DNA of 21,548 bases from Gracilaria caudata (GCA_030374735.1 JASCIV010000391.1:1-21548), one strand, 5' to 3'; counted from the stretch's first letter, positions 8,623 to 18,565 are shown. Translations and numbers: made by a program. The notes: a model not told the origin generated them from the letters alone.

Positions 8623-9096
8623 TTGGGCAAAACATTCGTGTCGTAGTACGATTGGTAGATTTTGCGGGTATACATTCGCCTGTTTACAGTCCCACACGTA
8701 TGACATCGCAAAAATCTTCCCAAGTGGCAGCCTGTACACCGAGGTCAAGGGCAGTTTGACGCTGGAACATGATGTCCTCTGTCCAAACTCGTGAGCTTTG
8801 GCCAGCATATGCTGTGATCACATAGCCTCGACTGTTTTGCTTTTAAACTCGAGACTATTAGATATGTCGTACGGCATGCAGATGCGATGAGCTGCTTTAA
8901 CGAGATGTCGCAAAGAGGGCCTCCATATATAGCGCTCAAACCGGTTCTCAGAAAATCAGCAGCCTTCTACGTAAGCAAAAGTTGTTGAAATAAGAAGATA
9001 GGCAGAAATAGCAAAAGGTGAGGGGGCAGTGACTAAGAAATATGTCAGGATCATGCCAATGGGCATCGGTTAGGGGGTCATTCGCCTGAAAACACC

Positions 9097-10160
9097 TTGA
9101 CCGAAATCTCTTTTCGGAGCAAAGATATTACAACGCATTTTGGATTCAGTGGTACGAGTTTTAAAACTCGATCGAGAGGTGCCAGCGTCCTATTCCACCT
9201 TTGTTTGTTTTGTGCTGTACGGTACAGTCTGTACTATATTGATCAGAACCATGCTGGCATGAGAACCGAATATTGTGGTCGCGGTTTTCTCTACGGCATC
9301 CTTGTTAAGCTTGATTACCACCTACCTCTCAAACCCAATCCCGTGAACATGACTTTGAAAAGATGTCCAATTCTGTCAACGAATTGGCAAGTTTCTATGC
9401 ATTACATACGTCAGGCAATCACCAGTATGGCCGTTTTAATACCTGTGCCCCGCTTTCTACGGGCACTGTCCAAGGGAATTCAGCAATCTGTTGCTGAAGC
9501 AGACTCTTGTACCAACGAAAATGGCTATACGGACAACACTCTATGAAAAGTGACCGAGACTTTCTCTGGCATCAGCTTTTAAACGAAAGCGTTGTGACTA
9601 TCGTTGCCGTTTCTCAAGCTAGTCGAAAACAAGAAGGAAAAGTATTGTTTCGGCATCCATGCAATTGGAGACGTGTTCAGGATGGATTCTGTTCTCTCTC
9701 GGCCTTACAGAGAACCTTTAGCATTCCGTGCACCAAACTGGTTGTGGTCATCATTCAAAGTTACTAGGGAGATGATTGTGACGAAGTGCGTATCACCGGA
9801 AGAAGGCTTTCATCGAAAATATGATGGGGTAGACTCCGAATTACTTAAACAACCTCTTCACACCATCTCCGCTGTAGCATTTCTCCGCCGAATCCCATCA
9901 CATCTCGTTCATTTGAGCACACTACCGTTCGAAATAGTAAGTGGCCGAACAAACCGCTCAGTCGTTTCTCTTCCATTGTCTATATTAGTTCTCATAACGC
10001 CTTCATTGAAGTGTTGCTTTCTTCTCATCCCAACTTTCATGTCCCTCTCCTTTAGAACAACAATACTCAACCTTCCACTTCGAGTAGGGTACCATTTTGA
10101 ATTTCTGCCTTATCACGTCAACTTAGCCTCTGCCGCTGTCTTTTCCAACATCTGATGCTG
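9097..10160 (+). other. Uncertain coding traces, possible decayed or spliced gene
   Basis: Two long plus-strand frames lie here: 9097-9546, and 9604-10155 with first ATG at 9682. Both lack an ATG at their open end and recognisable domains. In the second frame a GTAAGT donor at 9937 and a CCTTTAG acceptor ending at 10055 would remove a 119-bp pyrimidine-rich intron, giving a short in-frame end at a TGA near 10098. The composition looks more gene-like than the flanks, but no family is recognised. Perfect palindromes sit at 9155-9170 (CGAGTTTTAAAACTCG) and 9222-9234. Confidence 0.25.
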
Positions 10161-10931
10161 CCTATCGAATGTTCCAGCCTCAGATTGGTGCGCATCATTA
10201 TTGGCAAGATGTTCCGGCCTCCTTTAGCTTCTCATTTGCTCATATGTATCAGTAACTTTTTAGCACAGGAAACAAATGCAACTGCTTTCATCGTCAGAGG
10301 ACGCCAGTTATAAGACTATCGAATACTTTCTCTGCAAAGTTTACAGTGAAAACCCCACCTGATTCATTACAGTTCCCCGTCGCGATAACTTAGACATACG
10401 CTGGAAAAAGTATTAATCAAAAGTCGATAAGCATATATACATGTAGATCTCTTCAACTTTATGTGGACTCTAAAATATACCTGATCTTGCATCATGGGAT
10501 GACTGTAGGTATAGTATATCGGCGCCGTAGTGGAAGTAGTCCGGTACAGCTGGTAGTGTACAATGCGTGCAAATGCCAGATTCACATGTGTTTAATGTCC
10601 TCATCCTAGCCACACAAATCAATACACAGCCAGGTGTCTGTGATTGAACTTGTTTGCTTTTTCTGCTTCCACTCCCATATATTTTCAAATCAAACAGCTG
10701 CCCGTCTACTTTACTGATTTGTCCATCACCAGGCCCTTAGACATACTCTATCGGTCGCATATAGTCACCCGGATTACTGGATGTAACTAACGTAGAAGGA
10801 ATACCAATTCAGGTTATTCTAAGCGGAGGTACTCAGGTAGTGCTGGTCCCTTCAATGCCCGCAAATGCGCTCCTAAACGTGAAACCACCTGAACTGAGAA
10901 TTCAGCACAGTGAGTTCTTTAAGAATTGTGT
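10161..10931. other. Intergenic stretch, no gene seen
   Basis: Only short frames on both strands without ATG starts or domains. ATGTTCC[AG]GCCTC occurs twice in direct orientation, near 10169 and 10210. Confidence 0.5.
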
Positions 10932-11071
10932 CCAATACGATGTAGTTCTCCATTCCTGTTGAAATGAAAGAATTGCAAAGGCCATGCACTATAGGTGGTA
11001 TGCAGTTGGCTGTAAAGCGCTTAATTCAAGGCTGAAAACTTGTAGTGTTTGTTTTGGCAAGGGTATAAAAG
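10932..11071 (+). promoter_or_regulatory. Promoter of the six-cysteine secreted protein gene
   Basis: TATAAAAG at 11064-11071 is a textbook TATA box, 110 bp before the ATG at 11181. That leaves an untranslated leader of about 80 nt if initiation is ~30 bp downstream. A CCAAT box lies at 10932-10936, matching the CCAAT-plus-TATA layout of other promoters in this window. Confidence 0.7.
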
Positions 11072-11180
11072 ACAACTCCGAGAGTCATCTGGAACTGCTC
11101 GAAGCCCGAGCTACGATCTTCAGTCTACATCTCGTTTCATCTTACTCAAAAAATCTCACACACTCTCGAATACTGCCATC

Positions 11181-11825
11181 ATGCCATTTCTCAGACTTCT
11201 CGCTCTAACATTTCTGGGTCTCATCCTTTTCATGAACCAAGCACATGGATTGCCACTTTTGAACGCAGCAGATCGTACCAGCACCGAAAATTGCCTCGCT
11301 ATCAATGCTGGTAACGTTTTGAAAGAAGAAGTGCCGACAACCATCCCGGCCGATATGCTGCTGTACGGCTGCATAGAAACCGACAAAGCGAATACCGTCA
11401 ACACTACGTTCATTTTCAATGCTGGTAAGATAAACTTGGTGACCCTGGGTGTAGAATGCCAGAATGTGCCGCTTTTCTCCGTAAGCGAGGAGGAGGATAC
11501 TCAAGCATTGCCACTTGCAGATATGCCTTCCGTTTGTAAGAACGATATGTGCGTGGTTTATGGTGCTGTGAACCAGAGGGTCTTGCTTTCTGCTGCCCTT
11601 TTGGAAGAAGAATTGGATGCAATTCGAGCACAGAAAATAGAGGTTTCGTTTTTGGTGACGGATGTTTTGTATGATTTTGAAGGATTGCTCGAGCAGTTTG
11701 CCAGCTCAGTACTTGGTGCGTTTCTTCGCCAAGTTACAGACTCAATTGAACTTCGCAAGAGTGTTTTCCTTGGGTCTGCGATGGTGACATGTTCCGAGAT
11801 CATTCACTTGGATTTGCGGAGATGA
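11181..11825 (+). CDS. Secreted six-cysteine protein, function unknown
   Basis: A 214-aa frame. The ATG at 11181 is chosen over the upstream open extension because it starts a clear signal peptide (MPFLRLLALTFLGLILF..., residues 1-23, likely cleaved after AHG) and lies at the right distance from the TATA box at 11064. The mature part has six cysteines (in ENCLA, YGCIE, VECQN, SVCKN, DMCVV and VTCSE), enough for three disulfides, and an NTT N-glycosylation site. Its C-terminal third is predicted helical (AALLEEELDAIRAQKIEV). No second membrane segment or anchor is evident, so it is probably extracellular or vesicular. Single exon. No clear AATAAA just downstream. No family is recognised; it could be lineage-specific. 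Confidence 0.75.
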   Translation: MPFLRLLALTFLGLILFMNQAHGLPLLNAADRTSTENCLAINAGNVLKEEVPTTIPADMLLYGCIETDKANTVNTTFIFNAGKINLVTLGVECQNVPLFSVSEEEDTQALPLADMPSVCKNDMCVVYGAVNQRVLLSAALLEEELDAIRAQKIEVSFLVTDVLYDFEGLLEQFASSVLGAFLRQVTDSIELRKSVFLGSAMVTCSEIIHLDLRR

Positions 11826-12259
11826 ATTTCACAGAATTGTTCAACTTATCCAATCGGTAGAGTCAGTGAAGGGCGGCTTTATTTTGGATGGTGATAATAC
11901 TTGCATCTTCATATACTGCTCACCTTGTACCCGTGCGATATTTTGCTATGCGTTACACGAGATGACATGATAAACTTTGTGTTTAAATAGTAAAACGCGA
12001 AAGAGCTTTTGCATTGACTCAAAAAGTTGCTCTGAAAATGTTGCCAACCCACATTTTCTGCTTGCGATTTGGTAATTAACGTGATTTCAGGAGAGGCCCA
12101 GTAAATCCCCCGGAGACTTCTAGTTTGCTTCTCAAATCCGTTGGTGGGACATTACGCTGGAGCGGTAGTGTTCATCAATTACTACCGCTGGGTAGTAATA
12201 GATGAACACAAGCGTTTCCACTTTCAGAAAGATGGAACATCTTATCTTGCATAATAATA
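11826..12259. other. Non-coding interval with a strong hairpin
   Basis: No gene-like frame. The main structure is the hairpin at 12168-12209. The interval separates the convergent ends of the secreted-protein gene (plus) and the small two-exon gene (minus), so it probably contains both 3' untranslated regions. Confidence 0.5.
12168..12209. repeat. 19-bp stem hairpin, 4-nt loop
   Basis: GTGTTCATCAATTACTACC (12168-12186) pairs with 12191-12209 with a single mismatch across loop GCTG. A second, overlapping 9-bp pairing (AGCGGTAGT at 12161 with ACTACCGCT at 12181) could form an alternative fold. It could be a tiny inverted-repeat element or an RNA hairpin in a 3' untranslated region. Confidence 0.85.
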
Positions 12260-12828
12260 TTATGTAAAGTGAAGGTTCCGGTGTCTGTGACATTCCGGTA
12301 TTTCGAGCATATTAGCCAGCAAACAATCTGAAAAGCTCTTCCAAGTTGAATCTTCTTCTAAAATCTCCGAAAACAAGTCAAACACGTTGTTGCTGGTGTT
12401 GCAAGCACTTTCTAAAGAGCTGTTAGAATGAGATGCGATCTCTTGCATCAACTCATCGATGGTTTCGTCAACAGAGCTCGTCCGCTAGTAAATCTCGAAA
12501 ACTTTGCCTTTTGAAGGTGACTGTAAAAGACTCGTGTCGCAAGCTTTACTTGAATCACCATCGCGATGAAACACACAAGTGAAAGATCCGTAACGAACTC
12601 AATGCATGAGAAGTGTGAGTAAGGCCTGTTCTCCTGTCATGGTATGGCGTTTACGATCGCGGGAAAGCGGGTGTCTTCAGAAAAGGAGTATACTTAACCC
12701 TTTTCGGTTCAAGGGTTTGGCAACCACAACACGTATGGAGTGAATAGTGAAAAAAGAAAACCCACGTAGGGTGGTTGAAGAAAACTTACCGGAGATATAC
12801 TTTCAGACAATATAGGAAACGACGCCAT
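12260..12828 (-). CDS. Possible two-exon gene, 87-aa acidic protein
   Basis: Exon 1 is 12828-12790: ATG in a strong Kozak context (GCCATGG), 13 codons, ending CCG before GTAAGT. Exon 2 is 12484-12260: 74 codons and TAA, entered in phase after TTTACTAG. The implied intron is 305 nt with GT-AG ends. The protein is acidic and helical, with segments such as SSVDETIDELMQEIASHS and VFDLFSEILEEDSTW, and it ends in a His/Arg-rich tail. No domain is recognised. Evidence is consistent splice phase, Kozak start and protein-like composition. A competing plus-strand open frame (12860-13156), containing one hydrophobic segment, covers the upstream sequence. The hAT element begins 400 bp upstream of this start. 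Confidence 0.4.
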
Positions 12829-13229
12829 GGCGTCCAATTTGGTTCAACAGGACATATAGTTAGCAACAGATGGCGACGATAAGGATGAAGGTGTGGAGGC
12901 TTTCGACAACGGCGTAGCTGAGAAAACGAAGTCTTTTTTGTGGTTTTCCGTATTGGACTGGTACGAATTACATAGACGGATCGTTGAATGGACTTTTGAT
13001 GAAGAGAATCAACACCCACTGAAAGCTGCAGTGGTTTACGTGTTGCAGTTCCCATTGTCTCCCGCCCGGGCAACCGTAACCGTACTCATCGTTTTCCGTA
13101 CTTTGTTGGTCAGAACCATCGACAAGCCTTGTTTCTCTGTTCTTGACCGTATTTAATATTCTGAAGCTTCTGAGTGCTCTAGTCCCAATCCGAGCAGAAA
13201 TAAAATTCTCTTGTCCTTTTGATCCCATT
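12829..13229. other. Interval between the small gene and the hAT transposon
   Basis: On the plus strand a frame is open from 12860 to TAA near 13156 (about 98 codons, no ATG start). It carries a hydrophobic segment (AAVVYVLQFPL, then ATVTVLIVFRTLLV) and sits behind TTAG acceptor-like sites. Minus-strand frames overlap it. It may be a terminal exon, but its upstream exon is not evident. Confidence 0.25.
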
Positions 13230-13330
13230 CAAGGGCGTATCTGTGACTACTTTTTTTACCTAGTGTTAAGTCAGATAGTCATGAGATATCACCGTAGTCA
13301 AGCCAAAAGTAGTCACTAAAGTAGTCATCC
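13230..13330. repeat. Left terminal and subterminal repeats of the hAT element
   Basis: The terminal repeat is at 13230-13250. TAGTC/GACTA cores follow at about 13245, 13276, 13294, 13310 and 13321. Most read GTAGTCA on the plus strand. Confidence 0.75.
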
Positions 13331-13503
13331 AACACCAGAGATCTTTCTACGACAATCTACGTACATAATCACGTAGCACTCTCCAGGATCTTCTTTGCTA
13401 CCTTAATTACCGTCTTACGGAACGCAAATGCTTTCGGATGCAGCAGGGATACTTGGTTGAGCGATGAACTCTGAATTTCTGATTGAACAAACGACCGTAT
13501 GAC

Positions 13504-15768
13504 CTAAGTCATTTTAAGAGTTCCCGACAGAAGAGATTGCCTTTGGTTCCCCTCAAGGCGTCCTAAATCACTAAAAAGCCTCTCCGCTGAAACAGAAGAT
13601 GCCTGAGCGGACAGAGCAGCTTTTGCTATGCGATTGAAGGAAACGAGACTCACTAAACCATTTCGTTCATTTGCATCTTTCCAAAACTTTAGAGCCATAC
13701 TTGGCTCTCTTCTTCCTCGAAGCTGCAAAGTTGTATACAGTTCCGTGTAGAATAGATTGAAAACTGCTTTCAACTCCTCCCGATGGCAAGCTAAAGACCC
13801 ATTCAATTCAATTGCTTCACGAACTACAGCCTTACAAACAACAGATTTGTATTCCGCCTTTGCACTCTCATCACAATCTAGAAAGTCTAAGCCGCATTCG
13901 TTGACATCTAGTAAAGCAGCGATGTGAAACAACAGAACTCGTTTTGAGTCACGCATTGATGGCGGTGGGGTGTAAGCATTTTCACTCTCAGAAGTTTGCA
14001 CGACATTATAGACGTTATCCCTAGAACACCAGTTTGCTGCATTATCATTCACACGCTTCCATATGTAACCTAAACGACTTTCGATACGATCTGGTAAAGT
14101 CAATGCCAACGCCCGCGCTTGGTACCGTAGCAAGCATTGGCCTCTTACTTCATCACGCTTCTTATCAGCCTTCCCGGAGCTCTGTCGACAAGAAAGTGCA
14201 TTCATGGTACTACTGGAATTCGCATCAAGATCCAAATTATCCTGTCCGTGCTGCCCATTGTTCACCATACTCTCACCCAAGATGAGTAGCGTTTCATGTA
14301 ATTCCCGAAGTAAACGTGGTGCACGGGACATTGTGACCTTTTCATCTGCTTCGAGCTGGCGCGCAACTCGTCGCACTTCGCCAAGCACAATAATATACTC
14401 CGCCAACGTATCTTTCTGATCTGTAGACAAATGCGGAAGAACTTTAGACCCAATATCCAGCTCCAAGCACACAGACATTATGTTGTCCATCCTCGTGAAA
14501 TAAGTCAGCATTGCCCCCAGTTTGGAATGCCATCTCGTGGTGATTTCATGTCGTAGCTTTTGAATACGATCGTCAGTAATTCCATCTTCTCTTTGCATCT
14601 GTATAAGCCTTTGAGCCGCCTTTGGGTGCTGATTAAAGTATTTCGTGACAGCATCGACATGATTCATCATCTTGTCCCAAGCTGTACCGCTTTGAAAGGC
14701 ATCTTTGACGGCAAGGGCGTTTGTATGCACAACGCAACGCACAGATCCTACGTAGTTTGTCAAACGATCAACAGCCAATGCGGTTGCTGGCTCGTTGTCG
14801 CTTGTTGCGGAAAACACGTGGATGTCATCACTGCCGACAATTGGACTTTGGGCTAGAACCTCTTCCATAATAGACCTCATTTGCTCTCCATTCTAAGAAG
14901 CGTTGCCAATATTCAACGTTGATATTGGCAAACATCGCATAGTCCATTCACTGTCTATAAAATGCCATGTCATTCCCAGAATCGAAGCACCGAGTGCAGC
15001 GCTCCAGCCATCTTCTGTTAGGCATCCAGTCATTGCCTTTTGTACTGAAACGCGAAGAATGGCACACACAGCATTATAAGTATCAAGAGGATGTGTCTCA
15101 AGTAGCGTCTTGCTTGCAAAATGAAGCCTACCCGCACAAACATCAATTAACCCCTTCAGAAGTGGCGAACCTATACGGGACAATGGGGATTCTGTTGCGC
15201 AGGAGAACAGTACAGTGCCTACGGTTTGTAGCAGTTTGGCGTCGACAGTCCTTGCGACAGTTGTGTCAGTGGGTCTTGGTGTTGTTTGGCTCTCGGGGGC
15301 CTTCCGAAAGAACGATGAAATAGATTGTGTGGCTTGTAATTTTCTCAAAGCTTTCTGAGCATTAAGAATTGCAGCCTCGAATTCCTTGATCGGCGATAGT
15401 GAGGCATTCATTCTCTTCAAAGTTTTGTACACCTGCAAATGTTTGAGTTTGTAGTGCTTGATGATGTTTGAAGTTGATCCGTTTTTATTGACTGCACCGA
15501 TGACGCCGCAAATAATACATTCAAACATTGCCTTCGATCATTCCTTAGTTATACGTGATGCATGCGTGTTCCACACTGAAGACCGTGCTTGCTGTTGTGA
15601 AGTTTTTTGTTTTTTCCTTCTTCGCAACTGCTGCTCACGTTGTTTGTTGATTAGTCGTTGAGCGTTTTGATTCATACTCGAGGCCGGGGTCATTGTATGC
15701 GGTTCGTTCTGAGAACGAATTTTTTCGTCCGAACTTTTTGATGCTGTTGTGAGCGTTCGTTTTTGCAT
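13504..15768 (-). pseudogene. hAT transposase with BED finger, two in-frame stop codons
   Basis: One frame of 755 codons runs from ATG 15768 to TAG 13506-13504, broken only by TGA at 15540-15538 (codon 77) and TAG at 14895-14893 (codon 292). No frameshift is needed. The BED zinc finger spans the first stop: SSVW at codons 63-66, then CxxC (84, 87) and HxxxxH (105, 110). RNase H-like catalytic acids fit D253 (EDGWS), D324 (ATSDNE) and E729. The C-terminal hAT dimerisation block is textbook (ASSVSAERLFSDLGRLEGNQ). The protein would bind the element ends and cut them out in the nucleus. Two nonsense codons in an otherwise sound frame suggest recent inactivation, or reliance on readthrough. The fragments could also be read as separate ORFs 15768-15538, 15528-14893 and 14880-13504. 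Confidence 0.85.
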
Positions 15769-15969
15769 GTTAGCAGAACAAACTAGTGCGGAGAAGAACG
15801 AACTTAGAGTTTTAATTGTGAAAGATCCATCACCAAAGAGACATCGTTTGCGACGAATGGACGTGACCTAGAGCGAAAGTGTGGGCTGCTCATATCGATA
15901 AGAACTCAAACAGATCTCACAGCACAAAGGAGATTTGTCAAATGTCGTTTTGGAGGATCTGTCGATACT

Positions 15970-16077
15970 TTTGACTACTTTGACTACTTTTCTTGACTAC
16001 TGCTCTAACCTATTAGTCATGTAGTCGAAGTCATTCCTCTTTTTGGCTGTAGTCATCTAGTCATGGATACGGCCCTG
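15970..16077. repeat. Right terminal and subterminal repeats of the hAT element
   Basis: GACTAC occurs at 15973, 15982 and 15995, and TAGTC cores at 16015, 16022, 16050 and 16058. They run straight into the terminal repeat 16058-16077. The motif inverts relative to the left end for the outer copies, as expected of a symmetric transposon. Confidence 0.75.
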
Positions 16078-17588
16078 GTATGTACATATATTTTGTTTTT
16101 CGCAATGCATTCAAAGTGCAGTTTCTGAAGGAAAAATCGGGCTCATGATAGAAATTAGAAAATTGTAAAATCATTATTGACTTCCATCATAAGTTCTGGG
16201 CTGTGGACGACATGGGTGATATAGAAAAGTTCAAACATATGAACTGCTCGAAGCTCAACGCTGTAGACCCTACGTTCCAGTCCCACAAGTGACATTTGAC
16301 AAAGAGATTGTACATGTGTACAGCAGGAGAAAGAATCAGAGCTCTGCGAAGCAAGCTTCGAAAGAGGATTCGCAAAGCTCCTTGAGCTACATTAAAAAAG
16401 CTTAAGTAAAACTAAAAAGTATTATGTAGGTTTATAGTCTATGCATCACAATCAATTTCAAAATTTTTCCTTAAATGCGTTTTAAAAAAGTGATGACTAC
16501 AGAAATATGTTATTTTGAAATATAGTGAGTTTACGCAGTGTCCCATACATTTATTAGTCAACATGTTCAATGATAGTTGTCTAAAATGGCAGATGAACAA
16601 GAACGAGCTCCTTGTTGGCTACGTTCTTGATTTACATCAGTTTAAAAGAAATATTTAATTTTTTGCAACGAATACAGATTATCCAAGAAGTATTTTCGTT
16701 ACACAAGAGAACATTAACAATATGGACTAAAAAAGCAAAGTAGTAGCATAACAGAAGTAAATCGACATATGAAGTTATTTTTTTGTTGGTTTGGTTGTTT
16801 GGGGCACCAAACTTCGAAATGTGCGCACTCTCTCAATAACAGACAGATTGGAATTCAAATGATCCAATTTTCTTGGATAACCAAAAACATGTCAAAATGC
16901 GCCGTGTGACACGGCGCATTTTTTTAATGTTCAATATAGCATTGCTGTGCTGTTTATGAAACAAATTGTTGCTTTCTATTTATACTGCGCGAAAACGGCC
17001 AATCTACCAACTTTGATGGTAAGATTCCAGAATCTTAGAAATTGTAAGTTTTTGAAAGATTTTTCTTAAAAATCAGATCAAATCAATCAGTTTTGCCCTG
17101 TGTATGGAGCTTTGCTATTACAGTGTGAAGCGAACCGGATCAGGTCTTTTGCAAGCTTTGTCTCAGCTATGTGTACAGTTGAGGATAAGCACGGGTTGAG
17201 CTGTCATTGCTTGCTCTGTGGAGATTCTAGATATGTAGAGCTCATAGCTTTGGTGAACTTTCACATTCATTATTGAAGGCTCTCCACGATACATGGGGTG
17301 AAGGAGAGTGTGAAAAGAAATTTTTAGCTAACAAGAAAGAGGAACTAAACGAACGGAAGAAGCAGTTACTGGTTCAAGAGATCGGAGGGTGAGAGCAACG
17401 ACATTGTGACGCTGCGGAGAACCATTATGGCCCGCATGACATTTTTAGCTGTGCGTGTTTGGTGAGTATGTGCGAGATTTAAACAGAGAATGCTTTGTCG
17501 CTCACGAGACCACCGCGAAACATGCGGCACGTGCCCACTAAAGCAAGTTCACGAGCTAACGAGCCAGGTTCAGCAGTGAGATTGCATC
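16078..17588. other. Gene-free stretch with an AT-rich island
   Basis: No convincing frame on either strand. From about 16380 to 17100 the sequence is visibly richer in A and T than its surroundings, with many A and T runs. It contains the terminator-like hairpin at 16894-16925. Composition returns to the local norm near 17100. Confidence 0.5.
16894..16925 (+). terminator. Terminator-like hairpin with T-run
   Basis: AAAATGCGCCGTG (16894-16906), loop TGA, then CACGGCGCATTTT and further T's to 16925: a perfect 13-bp stem with a T-tract. It would be called an intrinsic terminator in a bacterium or plastid. In a nuclear setting its role is unclear, and no gene ends here. Confidence 0.4.
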
Positions 17589-17634
17589 ATTGGCTGCTTT
17601 GACATTAGGTGCATTCAGGAAGATAAGAGCCAGT

Positions 17635-17703
17635 ATGGCGCGGTGCCGCCGAACAAGATGGCGCGGTGCCGCCGAACAAGATGGCGCGGTGCCGCCGAAC
17701 AAG
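17635..17703 (+). repeat. Three perfect 23-bp tandem repeats
   Basis: Units 17635-17657, 17658-17680 and 17681-17703 are identical. Each starts ATGGCGCGG and ends CGAACAAG, and four bases of a fourth unit follow. The length is not a multiple of three, so it is unlikely to be coding. It lies 300-370 bp upstream of the TATA box of the Gly-rich gene. Confidence 0.95.
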
Positions 17704-17729
17704 ATGGTTGCTGCTAATAAAAGCTGTGA

Positions 17730-17834
17730 TGGCAGCCAATCAGCTGCTTCACGGCAGTGCACGTGCCGATCTGGCGAACTGGCAGTGCGCCAGAGTGCCA
17801 CGTCGGCAACAGTGAAGCAGCTCATTGGCTGCCA
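17730..17834. repeat. 105-bp imperfect palindrome with divergent CCAAT boxes
   Basis: The outer 22 bp of each arm match with one mismatch (TGGCAGCCAATCAGCTGCTT on the left side). Homology continues inward through ACGTG.C and CTGGCG to a centre near 17782. Each arm has a CCAAT box (17736-17740, and inverted at 17824-17828). It could be a small inverted-repeat transposon that became promoter sequence, or a true dyad control region. Confidence 0.85.
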
Positions 17835-18000
17835 AGCAAGCGTTCTGCGTCTTTGTTTGCTTACACCCGCCTCCCTTCTACCTTCGTATATTACAGCACT
17901 CGGAGCTGCACGCGACAATATGGAGCACATCAGCGCGGGACTAATGACGCTGTGCTCACCGAGCGCTTCACCTCCTCTTCGGCGTCCGGAACGATGCCGC

Positions 18001-18007
18001 TATAAAA
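18001..18007 (+). promoter_or_regulatory. TATA box of the Gly-rich protein gene
   Basis: TATAAAA, 136 bp before the ATG at 18137. The leader that follows is C/A-rich and free of ATG. CCAAT boxes lie upstream at 17589 (inverted), 17736 and 17824 (inverted). Confidence 0.75.
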
Positions 18008-18136
18008 GAGCCGCATTCTACACCTGAACCGCATCCCCACCACCATCTCACGCAACACCCCCGCACTCTCAACAAACGCAACCACTAACCACACACTGTC
18101 CCTCGGCATTGTTCTCAGTTACCCCCAACCAAAAAA

Positions 18137-18565
18137 ATGGTCTCCAACTTCACCCTGCTCGTCCTCGCTGCCATGGCATCCCTTCTACACGCCGCACCTC
18201 TGCCAACACAACCATCCATCGCTCGTCAATTCTTCGCACCGGTCTTTCCGCAATTTCCCTCTTTCCAATCATTTCCCGCATTTGACTTTTCCACCGCGGT
18301 AGGTGGCGCCGGAGGAGCCGGTGGCGCGGCGTCTGCTGTCGGCGCCAACGTGCAAGGCGGTTTTGGCGCACCTGGCGTGAGCTCTTCTGGTCCCACGGTT
18401 AACACAGGCAGTATCTTTGGCGGCAATGGCGTATTCAGCGGTGCTGTCGCAAACGGCGCCTCCGGTGTAGTCAACGGCGGTGGCACTATCCAGGGCTCGT
18501 TCCAAAACGGCGCCGTCGGTGGCGCTGGAGGTGCTGGTGGCTCTGTCGTCAGGTCTGTGCAGTAA
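18137..18565 (+). CDS. Secreted glycine-rich protein
   Basis: A 142-aa single-exon frame with a strong start context (AAAAAAATGG). Residues 1-20 form a signal peptide (MVSNFTLLVLAAMASLLHAA). A Phe/Pro stretch follows (RQFFAPVFPQFPSFQSFP, about 30-50). From residue 55 the chain is dominated by Gly, Ala, Val, Ser and Asn, with GGAGGAGG blocks at both ends of the domain. No cysteines. Such proteins commonly are cell-wall or extracellular-matrix structural components; that role is inferred from composition only. The mature region is flexible or beta-rich. Several antisense frames over it are shadows of its biased composition. An AATAAA at 18711 fits as its poly(A) signal. Confidence 0.8.
   Translation: MVSNFTLLVLAAMASLLHAAPLPTQPSIARQFFAPVFPQFPSFQSFPAFDFSTAVGGAGGAGGAASAVGANVQGGFGAPGVSSSGPTVNTGSIFGGNGVFSGAVANGASGVVNGGGTIQGSFQNGAVGGAGGAGGSVVRSVQ

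Larger units (their letters stand above)
13230..16077 (-). mobile_element. hAT-superfamily DNA transposon, complete ends
   Basis: The left end CAAGGGC-GTATCTGTGACTA (13230) matches the reverse complement of the right end, CAGGGCCGTATCCATGACTA (16058-16077). These are imperfect terminal inverted repeats of about 20 bp. Inside both ends lie clustered GTAGTC/GACTAC motifs: about five at 13243-13328 and about seven at 15973-16065, as expected of subterminal transposase-binding sites in hAT elements. The single internal gene is the transposase on the minus strand. The total of 2848 bp is normal for an autonomous hAT. The expected 8-bp target duplication is not visible (ATCCCATT left, GTATGTAC right), so the exact ends or the insertion history are uncertain. 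Confidence 0.85.

Noticed and set aside
17590..18027. 145-codon plus-strand frame over the tandem repeat and palindrome
   Set aside because: It has no good start, the 23-bp unit shifts frame each time, and it runs through the TATA box of the next gene.
18150..18505. Three minus-strand frames over the Gly-rich gene
   Set aside because: They arise from the GC-rich Gly/Ala codons read in antisense. The plus frame has the signal peptide, TATA box and poly(A) signal.
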